Shown here in pieces: positions 51,256 through 59,246 of a stretch of DNA of 59,520 nt; within the stretch, counting starts at the first letter, position 1, and every line of letters begins with the position of its first letter. Position numbers and translations under genes: made by a program. The notes beneath the pieces were generated by a model that ran no database searches, had not been told where the DNA came from, and worked only from the letters and a program-made list of their open reading frames with translations. The DNA lies in the NCBI GenBank assembly GCA_025964685.1, contig JAOPYG010000462.1:1-59520 (forward strand). Reading direction: 5' to 3'. Source of the stretch: Actinoallomurus sp. (GTDB lineage Bacteria; Actinomycetota; Actinomycetes; Streptosporangiales; Streptosporangiaceae).

Positions 51256-53478
51256 CTAGCGGTCTCCTCCGCCGAAAAGCGGTGGGGGTGGGCCTGACCC
51301 GCCGTCGTCGCGTGGGCCGGGTCTCGGTGGTTCACGGCGAACCGAGGGCCTCGGCGAGGTGGGGGGCCAGATCTGTCCGGGACGCCGCTGTTCTTCGGGC
51401 TGCTGCTCGGGCGCGGCTCGGGGGCCCTCTTGGTATCCGGGCGGCGGGCCCGGCGCGTACGGGAGGGGTGTTCTCGGTGCTTCGACGGCCGGCGGCGCGG
51501 CCCACCGTGGCTGGGCGGCCTGGGGGCGTTGTGGTGGGGGGTCGGGCAGAGGGGTGGTCGTGACGCGTTCGAGGGTGACGATGGCGGGGTCGCACTCGAC
51601 CGGGGTGAGTTTGCGGCCGCCCTCCGGCCGGGACTCGATCAGCAGGAGGGCGTGGTCGGGCAGGTGCTGCAGTGTGACGGGTTCGACCGCGTACTCATAG
51701 ACCCGCTGGGTCGTGTCGGCGTCGCTCCAGTTGGTTCCCGCCGCGTACGCGTAGGCGCTGGACCAGTTCCGTGACACCGAGCGGCTCTCGCCCTGGGTGT
51801 CGGTCTCGCTGGTGCCGCCGCCGCGCGTACGGGAGTCGCCGGTGTTCGTGGACCGGTCGGCGAACAGCCCGAGTGGCCCGCCGCCGGATCGGGTCACGCC
51901 CGAGGATCGGGTGGTGCCCCGGTTCGTCGAGGTGCCGGACGAGCGGGACACGTTGATGCTGTCCGAGTCACCGGTGCCTTCGGTGTCGGTGTCGGTGTGG
52001 GATTCGTTGCCGCCGACGTTCTTGGTGATCTGGGACAGCACGAACCTGTAGTCGCGGCCGATGAAGTCCGCGGCGCGGGTCGCGTCCTCGTGGTTGCCCA
52101 GACGCATGAACGCGACCGCGCCACCGCCGAGCATCTCCCCACCGGTCTCGCGGAGGCGGCGGAACAGGAAGGTGAGGGGTACGCCACGGCGTTCGCAGGC
52201 GTCGGACAGGCGCTCGAGGTGGCGGCGGGCCAGGTCGTCCGCGCCGGCCACGACGACCGATGGGCGCGGATTGCTGGAGGCGGTGACGCGGTGGGTGACC
52301 CACTGCACGATCAGGTCCGTCAACAGTTCGGAGCGGACGTTGCGGGCGTTGCTGTCCAGTGCGATGCAGGTCAAGTACCCGGTGGTGAGCTCGCCGGGGT
52401 TGGTGCCGAGTTCTTCGATCGGATGGATATAGGACTCGATGCGGGAGATGTTCGCGTGTGCCTGGCGGCGGTACTCCACGCTGAACAGCTCATTCGTGAT
52501 GCGGCCGCGTTCGTCGCGGTCGAGCGCCGATGAGTCGTCCGGTTCGCCCATCAGGGCGCGGAGCGCCGCGCCGATCCGGGCCAGGGAGACGTCCTCACCC
52601 AGCGCGTCACAGATCCTGGACAGGATCCGGTCGTCCATGCTGCGTTCGGCGCGCGCCGCCTCGGGTGAGCCGCCGTACATCGACTCCACGATCGCGTCGA
52701 CCAGCTCACGCGGTCGCAGGCCGGACAGCAGCGTCGATTCGGCGAGGCGGGCGGGCAGAAGCTGGGTGTCCACCTCGATGTTCGCGGCTCGGGCCAGGGT
52801 CGCCAGCTCACCGCACACCAGCTCGCGTGACAGGTCGACGACCAGGAGCGGTCCTGTGAACAGCGCCGATGACCCGTACGTGCTCAGCAGCGCTTCCCAG
52901 CTCCACAGGGTGCCGCCGAACACGTCCATGCGCCGGCGTGCCAGCGGGCGTGGGACCGCACCCCACTCATAGCGGGCGCCGGCCGCGCCCTGCTCGTTCG
53001 CCTCGTGATGATGACGGCGGGCCTGCCAGCCGCGCATCGCGTCCTCGTACGCCCGGGTGGCCTGCTGCCGGGCCGACTCGTACGCCTCGCGGGCATGCCG
53101 CCGGGCCGTGACGGCGATGCCGGTCAGCACCACACCGGGCCCGAGGCAGATCAGCGCGAGCAGGATGGATCCGAGCGGCACCGCCGTCTTGCCGAGGGAG
53201 TAGTCACCGGCCGCGCAGGCGGAGAACAACGCCAGCACCACGAACGCGGTGATGCTCAACGGCAGGGTGCGGCGTAGACGCTGCTGGGCGACCTGTGCCG
53301 TGGAGGTGACCTGCTGTGCCAGGTAGTCCGGCAGCCGCGGCGGCTGCGGCTGGGGCTCGGTGAAGGGGGTGTAGTACGCCCAGCGGTCACGGAAGAGCCA
53401 GCCCAGCCGCGGCTCGGGCGAGAACAACAGCGAGCGTCGTTCGAGCAATGACTGCCGATCAACCGGTTGCACGGTCAT
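51256..53478 (-). CDS. Two-helix membrane protein, HerA/T4CP-like without Walker A
   Basis: 740 residues from the ATG at 53478. A cytosolic start (about 1-65) is followed by two membrane helices (about 75-96 and 103-125), a basic coiled stretch, and a large domain (about 190-480) with VVDLSRELVCGELATLARAA and RPSVVVAGADDLARRHLERL. A Ser/Thr/Gly/Asp-rich loop (about 480-560), a short fold (YEYAVEPVTLQHLPDHALLL) and a Pro-rich tail complete it. The overall plan recalls coupling ATPases of conjugation/secretion, but no GxxGxGK[ST] loop is present. It may be a docking partner for the HerA-like ATPase at 56409. Confidence 0.7.
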   Translation of the reverse strand: MTVQPVDRQSLLERRSLLFSPEPRLGWLFRDRWAYYTPFTEPQPQPPRLPDYLAQQVTSTAQVAQQRLRRTLPLSITAFVVLALFSACAAGDYSLGKTAVPLGSILLALICLGPGVVLTGIAVTARRHAREAYESARQQATRAYEDAMRGWQARRHHHEANEQGAAGARYEWGAVPRPLARRRMDVFGGTLWSWEALLSTYGSSALFTGPLLVVDLSRELVCGELATLARAANIEVDTQLLPARLAESTLLSGLRPRELVDAIVESMYGGSPEAARAERSMDDRILSRICDALGEDVSLARIGAALRALMGEPDDSSALDRDERGRITNELFSVEYRRQAHANISRIESYIHPIEELGTNPGELTTGYLTCIALDSNARNVRSELLTDLIVQWVTHRVTASSNPRPSVVVAGADDLARRHLERLSDACERRGVPLTFLFRRLRETGGEMLGGGAVAFMRLGNHEDATRAADFIGRDYRFVLSQITKNVGGNESHTDTDTEGTGDSDSINVSRSSGTSTNRGTTRSSGVTRSGGGPLGLFADRSTNTGDSRTRGGGTSETDTQGESRSVSRNWSSAYAYAAGTNWSDADTTQRVYEYAVEPVTLQHLPDHALLLIESRPEGGRKLTPVECDPAIVTLERVTTTPLPDPPPQRPQAAQPRWAAPPAVEAPRTPLPYAPGPPPGYQEGPRAAPEQQPEEQRRPGQIWPPTSPRPSVRREPPRPGPRDDGGSGPPPPLFGGGDR

Positions 53479-53749
53479 GATCCCGCAACCCCCCGTACCT
53501 CCCGCGTGCCGGTCCTTGACAAGTTCGCCTGACCGCCCCGGACAACAACCCAAGCAGAGGGATAGCGGACTTGTCACTACTTCTGCGTGGAACCGGCGCT
53601 TCCCATCGGGCAACACGCTCAATAACCTGGCCCCTGCCGCTGTCCGGCGGTCATCGCGTCAGGCGGTCAAGGTACTCGGGGAGGCACGCCAATGGTCGGG
53701 CTCGCCGGTCACCATGGGGCGGTCGGCATGGCGAGGTCAGGACTGACCC
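53479..53749. promoter_or_regulatory. Divergent control region of the accessory locus
   Basis: 271 bp between the leftward membrane-protein operon and the rightward zeta-toxin operon. It must hold both promoters. I see no strong palindrome or known box. Confidence 0.4.
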
Positions 53750-55132
53750 GTGCCCGTTGATCGGACCGCCGACGCCGAAACCGTTGAGGAGCCACCGGCG
53801 GTCGAGCACAGGCCTCCGCCCGATACGCCGGACCAGCCCGCGGGGCTCTCCCGCGCGGACAGTCGCGCCGGCGCTGCCGCCGCGAACGATGCTGCCGGCG
53901 AGCAGGAGATCGGGCCTGAAGCGGCAGACGAGGCGCGCGATCAGGACACCGAGACCGCGCAGCCACCGGATACAGAGACGACGCCGGCGGATGCCGGCCA
54001 GGACCCCGCCGCAGAAGACCCTCTCCCGGAAGCCGGGGAGAAAGCCGCCGCCGAGGACCGCGAGGTCATCGATACGGACGACGACGTAGATCAGATGGAT
54101 GAGGCCGCTCCACTCCCAGATGAGCCCCGTGTCGTCGATGACTCCGACGTGGTCCCCGACAGCGACGCGATCGCGCGTAAGGATCGAATCCCGGTCGAGG
54201 ACGCTCCCGCGAATCCCGGTGTGGCAGCCAAGGATCAGCGAAGGGCCGCTCAGGTCGACGAGGACCCGGTGGTGGCAGCACCACGGGACACACCTGCTCG
54301 GTGGCTGGAGCCCTTGACCGATCACGAGTACACCGAGCACACCGCTCAGATCGAGTCGAGCATCGCTGATGCCGTGAAGCGCGGCGAGTCGACCGATGTC
54401 CAGCACACGCTGAACCCGGAGCGAACGATCTGGCATCCGGATCGGGCCGAGATCCATCAGCAGATCGTCGATGATCTGTATTCGGCCGCGGCCGGCGTGC
54501 CCAACGACGGGCAGGCGATCGTCGCCGGGGGCCTCGGCGGGGCCGGGAAATCGACCACGCTGGAGGATCAGGCCGGTATCGACCGCTCGAGTTATCTGAC
54601 GATCAACCCGGATGACATCAAGGAGTCTCTGGCGAAGCGAGGCATGGTTCCATCGGTGGAGGGGCTCGCTCCGATGGAGCGATCGGCGCTGGTACACGAG
54701 GAATCCTCAGAGATCGCAAGGTCGCTCGCGAGCCGGGCGTACGCCGACCGCAAGAACGTGATCTGGGACATCACGATGTCCTCCCGGCTTTCCGCCGGCC
54801 GGCGTGTACAGCAGTTGCGGGAGGCGGGTTACCAGAACGTCGAAGGGATCTTCGTTCACATCCCGGTGGGGACGAGTGTGGAGCGAGCACAGGCACGCCA
54901 CCGGCAGGGTCTGGAGGACTACCGCAACGGCGAAGGGCTCGGCGGACGTTACGTACCGCCGGATGTGATCCGCGCGAACGCCGAGGCGACGTGGGGCAGC
55001 GTGAACCGTGCCGCCTTCGAAGAGCTGAAACCCCAGTTCGACAAGTGGAAGCTCTACGACAACTCCGTAGACGGGCGTGGTCCGATGCTGCTGGAATCCA
55101 GCGACGGATCTGAAAGGAACGACGATGAGTGA
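53750..55132 (+). CDS. Zeta-toxin kinase fused to the shared N-terminal module
   Basis: 460 residues from a GTG. The N-terminal module (MPVDRTADAETVEE ... LSRADSRAGAAAAN) is the same signature as in proteins A and B. A long acidic linker (about 50-185) follows, then a helical lead-in and a zeta-toxin domain (about 250-450): Walker A GGLGGAGKSTT at 260-270, NPDDIK at 286-291 with the catalytic Asp region, and later RAQARHRQG. Zeta toxins phosphorylate UDP-sugars and block wall synthesis. No epsilon antitoxin is present; the overlapping 91-residue gene is the likely partner. Confidence 0.85.
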   Translation: MPVDRTADAETVEEPPAVEHRPPPDTPDQPAGLSRADSRAGAAAANDAAGEQEIGPEAADEARDQDTETAQPPDTETTPADAGQDPAAEDPLPEAGEKAAAEDREVIDTDDDVDQMDEAAPLPDEPRVVDDSDVVPDSDAIARKDRIPVEDAPANPGVAAKDQRRAAQVDEDPVVAAPRDTPARWLEPLTDHEYTEHTAQIESSIADAVKRGESTDVQHTLNPERTIWHPDRAEIHQQIVDDLYSAAAGVPNDGQAIVAGGLGGAGKSTTLEDQAGIDRSSYLTINPDDIKESLAKRGMVPSVEGLAPMERSALVHEESSEIARSLASRAYADRKNVIWDITMSSRLSAGRRVQQLREAGYQNVEGIFVHIPVGTSVERAQARHRQGLEDYRNGEGLGGRYVPPDVIRANAEATWGSVNRAAFEELKPQFDKWKLYDNSVDGRGPMLLESSDGSERNDDE

Positions 55133-55400
55133 AATAGCGGACCTGCTCGCGCGACTGCGTGCCGGTTCCATGAGCCTGGAAGAGGTCGCGACCAGGTTCC
55201 GTGACCGTCAATGGCCGGCACGTGGAGCCGCGCCCTCCCGCGACGCTCACGAGGCGTTCGCCGCGGAAGAACGTGATCCCGAGCCGCTCCTCGAGGGTTC
55301 CTTCGAGGAGGTCCATGCCGCGTACATGCGGCATGAGCTGACCAAGGATCAGTACGCCGTACTGGCCAAGGCGGCCGCCGAGGCAGGTCAAGGCGCATAG
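55125..55400 (+). CDS. Small acidic protein, candidate antitoxin/immunity of the zeta kinase
   Basis: 91 residues from the ATG at 55125 (AAAGGA upstream), overlapping the zeta stop by 8 bp. MSEIADLLARLRAGSMSLEE, then a helical acidic body (FEEVHAAYMRHELTKDQYAV). Not epsilon-like. Tight coupling to a toxin gene is the classic position of an antitoxin; it could equally be a chaperone. Confidence 0.72.
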   Translation: MSEIADLLARLRAGSMSLEEVATRFRDRQWPARGAAPSRDAHEAFAAEERDPEPLLEGSFEEVHAAYMRHELTKDQYAVLAKAAAEAGQGA

Positions 55401-55432
55401 ATCCGGATGGGAACCATGCCCAGAAGTGCCAG

Positions 55433-55540
55433 ATGCCGGCCGAGCTGCCGTCGCGGCGGCCGCACACGCACAACGCCCTTGACGACGCGATCGAGCAGGC
55501 CGACCTGTTCCAGAACCTCATGGCCTGGCGTCCCCGGTGA
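55433..55540 (+). pseudogene. C-terminal remnant, possibly of a 3'-5' exonuclease
   Basis: The frame reads MPAELPSRRPHTHNALDDAI then EQADLFQNLMAW and stop, with a few matching codons before the ATG. The HNALDD followed by a helical end resembles the last catalytic motif (HxAxxD) of DnaQ/RNase T-like exonucleases. The first three quarters of such a gene are missing. The call is tentative, but the piece looks like old coding sequence at the right edge of the array. Confidence 0.35.
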
Positions 55541-55560
55541 GCAAGCCACCCGGAGAAACA

Positions 55561-56412
55561 ATGCGGATCGACCTGCACAGCCACAGTGACGCCTCCGATG
55601 GCACGCAGCCGCCGGCCGACGTCGTTCGCCGGGCTCGGGAGGCCGGTCTGGACGTCCTGGCGTTGACGGATCACGACACGGTGGACGGACTACCGGCCGC
55701 TACGGCGGCGCTGCCCGCCGGGCTGACGCTCGTACCCGGCATGGAGCTGTCCTGCCGGCGTGACGGGATGAGCATCCATCTGCTCGCCTACCTGTTCGAT
55801 CCGGCCGCGCCGGAGCTGGCGGACGAGTGCCGGCGGATCCGGGACGCGCGGGAACGTCGCGGACGCGAGATGGTCGAGCGCCTGGTCGAGCTGGGCGTTC
55901 CCGTCACATGGGAGCAGATAGGCGCGCTGACGAACGGTGGCGTGGTCGGGCGGCCCCACATCGCCCGTGCCATGGTCGAGGCCGGAGCCATCACCGAACC
56001 GGCGCAGGCGTTCACCTCCGAGTGGATCGCTCCCGGCGGCCGCGCGTACGTCAGCCGTTACGCCCTGGACCCGGCGACCGCCGTACGGCTGGTGACCGCC
56101 GCGGGCGGGGTGGCCGTACTCGCTCATCCCAAAGCCGGCCGGCGCGGTCGGGTGATCCCGGATGAGTGGATCTCCGAGCTCGCCGAGATCGGCTTGTTCG
56201 GCGTCGAGGTGGACCATCTCGACCACGACCCGGCCGCCCGTACTCACCTGCGGAGCCTCGCGGCCGATCTCGGGCTGGCGGCCACCGGATCGAGCGATGA
56301 CCACGGCGAGCTCACCGGCCATCGCCTGGGGTGTGAGACGACGGCCGTGGATGTCTACGAACGGCTGGTGGCCGCGGCGTCCGGCACCGTACCGATCACC
56401 AAGGACCGATGA
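55561..56412 (+). CDS. PHP-domain phosphoesterase
   Basis: 283 residues from the ATG at 55561 (CGGAGA upstream; a GTG at 55537 is possible). Metal motifs of the PHP fold are MRIDLHSHSDASDG, LTDHDTVDG, the Glu in GMELSC, VLAHPKAG, and GSSDDHG near the end, as in RNase AM/YciV-type 3',5'-nucleotide or 5'-3' RNA phosphatases. Probably a cytosolic nuclease or nucleotidase. Its stop overlaps the HerA-like ATPase start by 4 bp, so the two are made together. Confidence 0.88.
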   Translation: MRIDLHSHSDASDGTQPPADVVRRAREAGLDVLALTDHDTVDGLPAATAALPAGLTLVPGMELSCRRDGMSIHLLAYLFDPAAPELADECRRIRDARERRGREMVERLVELGVPVTWEQIGALTNGGVVGRPHIARAMVEAGAITEPAQAFTSEWIAPGGRAYVSRYALDPATAVRLVTAAGGVAVLAHPKAGRRGRVIPDEWISELAEIGLFGVEVDHLDHDPAARTHLRSLAADLGLAATGSSDDHGELTGHRLGCETTAVDVYERLVAAASGTVPITKDR

Positions 56413-59246
56413 TGGCCGAGGTGTGGGATGTGGTCCGCGGCGTCCCCGCGTGCCGGTTGGCGGAGGTTCCGCGGCGGCGGATCACCGATGACTCCGATAC
56501 CGCCGGGCGGGACGAGTCGCGGGATCAGCGGCTGGCGGCTCTGGTGTCGGCCTGCCATGGCGATGAGCCGGTACTCATCGGCTGGCGGCGCGCCCAGGCC
56601 ACGGGCCCGGTGGAGGTGTACGTCGGCGGCCAGGGCCTGATCACCGAAGGCGACGCCGGTACGGCGGTGCTGAGCCTGCCGGCGGGCGGACGCGGCCGGA
56701 TGCTGCGGCCGGGCGCCGTCGCCGACGTGATGAACGATCTGCCGTACTGGACGCGGATCGGCGGGATCACCGACGGCCTGCTCATCGACGAGCATCCGGA
56801 CGCGGCCGGCCCGATGACGCGGCCGTCGCTGGAGGACTGTCTCCTGTCGGTGTGGACACAGCCGTTCGCGTGGCTGCTCCTCGCCGAGCCCATCGGCGCC
56901 ACCGAGACCGGCCGGCTGGCCGACGACGTCGCCGACCGCGCCTACACCGCCCAGTCGATGGCCGAACGCTCCCCGGAGAACGCCGTACGGGCACAACGCC
57001 TCGAACGCCGCCACCGAGAACTACGCCAGGCAGCCTCCACCGGCCTGTGGCGGGTGCACCTGCTGGCCGGCGGCACCACCCCGAAGGCCGCCGAACGAGT
57101 CGCGGCCCTCGTGTGCGCCTCGGCCGACCTCGACGGCCTCCCGTACGCCCTGGCGCCGTGGCCGGAAGCCGCTGGGCCGTTCGAGGCCGGCTCGCGGCTC
57201 GTCGCCGCTCTGGCGCGCCCGCCGGTCCGTGAGGTGCCGGGCGTACGGTTCGTCATCCGGCCGGAGTTCGACGTGACCCCCGAGTCCGTCCCCGGTGGTG
57301 CGGGGAGCGTGCCCCTGGGCCGGGTGCTGGACCGTAACCGCGCCGACGTCGGTCCGCTGTCGTTGCCGCTGGACAGCCTGAACCGGCACACGTTCGTGTG
57401 CGGCGCGACCGGCGCCGGCAAGTCCCAGACCGTACGCGGCCTGCTGGCCTCGGCGAGCGCGGCGGGACTGCCGTGGCTGGTGGTCGAGCCGGCCAAGGCG
57501 GAGTATCGGCTGATGGCCGCCCGTCTCCCCGACGCCGAGGTGGTCGCGATCCGCCCCGGTGACGTCGACGCGATCGCCGCCGGCATCAACCCCCTGGAGC
57601 CCGCCAAGGACGCCGACGGGCGCGCGTTCCCGCTCCAGACGCACGCCGACCTCGTACGCGCACTGTTCCTGGCCGCGTTCGAGTCCGACGAACCGTTCCC
57701 GCAGGTACTCTCGGCGGCGCTGACCCGCTGTTATGAGGAACTCGGCTGGGACCTGGCCTTGGGCGAGCCGCGCACGCCCGGCACCGCGCCCCGTTACCCG
57801 ACGCTCGCGGATCTGCAGGCCGCCGCCGAACAGGTCGTCACCGAGATCGGCTACGGCACGGAGATCACCGACAACGTCCGCGGGTTCATCCGCGTCCGCC
57901 TGTCGAGCCTGCGGCTGGGTACGACGGGACGGTTCTTCGAAGGCGGTCACCCCATCGACTTCGAACGCCTGCTGGCCCGCAACGTGGTGTTCGAGATCGA
58001 GGACGTCGGCGACGACCGCGACAAGGCCTTCCTCATGGGTACCGTCCTGGTCCGCCTGGTCGAGTACTTGCGGATGCGTCAGCGCGCCACCGGCGGTCGT
58101 TCGACCGGCCTGTCGCATCTGAGCGTGTTCGAAGAAGCGCACCGGCTGCTCCGTAAGAGCGAGGAGACCGGCCCGGCGGCACACGCGGTGGAGATGTTCG
58201 CCGGCCTGCTGGCCGAGATCCGGGCGTACGGCGAGGGCCTCATCGTGGCCGAACAGATCCCCTCCAAACTCGTCCCGGACGTCATCAAGAACACCGCCGT
58301 CAAGATCGTGCACCGCCTGCCCGCCAAGGACGACCGCGACGCCGTCGGCGCGACCATGAACATCACCGACGCTCAGTCGGAGTTCCTGGTCACCCTGCGC
58401 CCGGGCGAAGGCGCGGTCTTCACCGACGGCATGGACTACCCCCACCTGGCCCGCATGCCTGATGGCACCGTCGCCGAGAACACCGGCCCGGCGACGCTGA
58501 CCTCCCCCGCCGTGCTCGTCACCTCCCGCAGCAGCACCTGCGGCAAGGACTGCCAGGCCACCCCGTGCACGCTGCGGGACATGCGCACCGCCCAGCGAGC
58601 CCTCACCGACAACCCGTCACTCGTACTGTGGGTCGAACTCTCCACCGCCGCGCACCTCACGGGCTGGGCCTCCCCCGTCCCCGCGCCGACGATCCTCGAT
58701 ACGTTGAAGGCGATGCCCGACCGCCTCCGCGACTGCGCGCTGTCCCACGCCGTAGACGCCGCGGTGGCCTCCCGCGCCTCGGTCATCGCCGCCCGAAGCG
58801 ACCCCGGCGAACTCGCCGACCACCTCACCGCCACCCTGCGCGCCCGCCTGAACGGCGGGAAGGTGTGCACCGGCGAAGAGCCGAAATGGTTCACCGCGCC
58901 GTACCGCTGGTGCCTGGTCGTGGAAGAACTCCAGGCGACCCACCGCCGCACCCCGGACGCCGCCCGCCACCCACTCACGGCCCAATGGGAACGTCAGTAC
59001 GGCCGCCGCATCCCGGGCGATGACATAGCCGAGCAACTCACCCACGTGACCCGGTGGTGGGACCGCGACCAACGGTCGGAGAGTGCTCGCAACACGACCT
59101 TGTGGGGCACCACGCTCCCGTCAGCGGTGGAAACGGGCGTGAGCGCCCGCCGCGACGATGACGACTGGCCCCAGCGCCTCGCGGAAGGCACCACCGACCT
59201 GACCAACATCGACGGACTGCTCCGCTTCTACAAACCGGCCGAATGA
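56409..59246 (+). CDS. HerA/FtsK-like hexameric ATPase
   Basis: 945 residues. A long N-terminal region (about 1-300) without membrane helices. The P-loop motor domain follows: Walker A GATGAGKSQ at 332-340, acidic Walker B HLSVFEEAHRLL (570-581), and the HerA sensor segment LIVAEQIPSKLVPDVIKNTA (611-630) with VKIVHRL. After the motor there is a cysteine group (TCGKDCQATPC, about 709-719) and a C-terminal domain of about 220 residues. HerA-like proteins pump DNA or protein substrates and often pair with nucleases. Here the partners would be the PHP enzyme and the Walker-less membrane protein. Confidence 0.88.
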   Translation: MMAEVWDVVRGVPACRLAEVPRRRITDDSDTAGRDESRDQRLAALVSACHGDEPVLIGWRRAQATGPVEVYVGGQGLITEGDAGTAVLSLPAGGRGRMLRPGAVADVMNDLPYWTRIGGITDGLLIDEHPDAAGPMTRPSLEDCLLSVWTQPFAWLLLAEPIGATETGRLADDVADRAYTAQSMAERSPENAVRAQRLERRHRELRQAASTGLWRVHLLAGGTTPKAAERVAALVCASADLDGLPYALAPWPEAAGPFEAGSRLVAALARPPVREVPGVRFVIRPEFDVTPESVPGGAGSVPLGRVLDRNRADVGPLSLPLDSLNRHTFVCGATGAGKSQTVRGLLASASAAGLPWLVVEPAKAEYRLMAARLPDAEVVAIRPGDVDAIAAGINPLEPAKDADGRAFPLQTHADLVRALFLAAFESDEPFPQVLSAALTRCYEELGWDLALGEPRTPGTAPRYPTLADLQAAAEQVVTEIGYGTEITDNVRGFIRVRLSSLRLGTTGRFFEGGHPIDFERLLARNVVFEIEDVGDDRDKAFLMGTVLVRLVEYLRMRQRATGGRSTGLSHLSVFEEAHRLLRKSEETGPAAHAVEMFAGLLAEIRAYGEGLIVAEQIPSKLVPDVIKNTAVKIVHRLPAKDDRDAVGATMNITDAQSEFLVTLRPGEGAVFTDGMDYPHLARMPDGTVAENTGPATLTSPAVLVTSRSSTCGKDCQATPCTLRDMRTAQRALTDNPSLVLWVELSTAAHLTGWASPVPAPTILDTLKAMPDRLRDCALSHAVDAAVASRASVIAARSDPGELADHLTATLRARLNGGKVCTGEEPKWFTAPYRWCLVVEELQATHRRTPDAARHPLTAQWERQYGRRIPGDDIAEQLTHVTRWWDRDQRSESARNTTLWGTTLPSAVETGVSARRDDDDWPQRLAEGTTDLTNIDGLLRFYKPAE

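Noticed and set aside
55407-55589. 60-residue rightward frame after the zeta partner gene
   Set aside because: Arg/Thr/Ser-rich shadow; a different frame in the same DNA gives the exonuclease-like remnant.
46351-59246. Type VII or conjugative element as an explanation of the accessory locus
   Set aside because: No WXG100 protein, EccC with three motors, relaxase, integrase or replication gene was seen, and the tRNA lies 42 kb away with no attachment repeat noticed.
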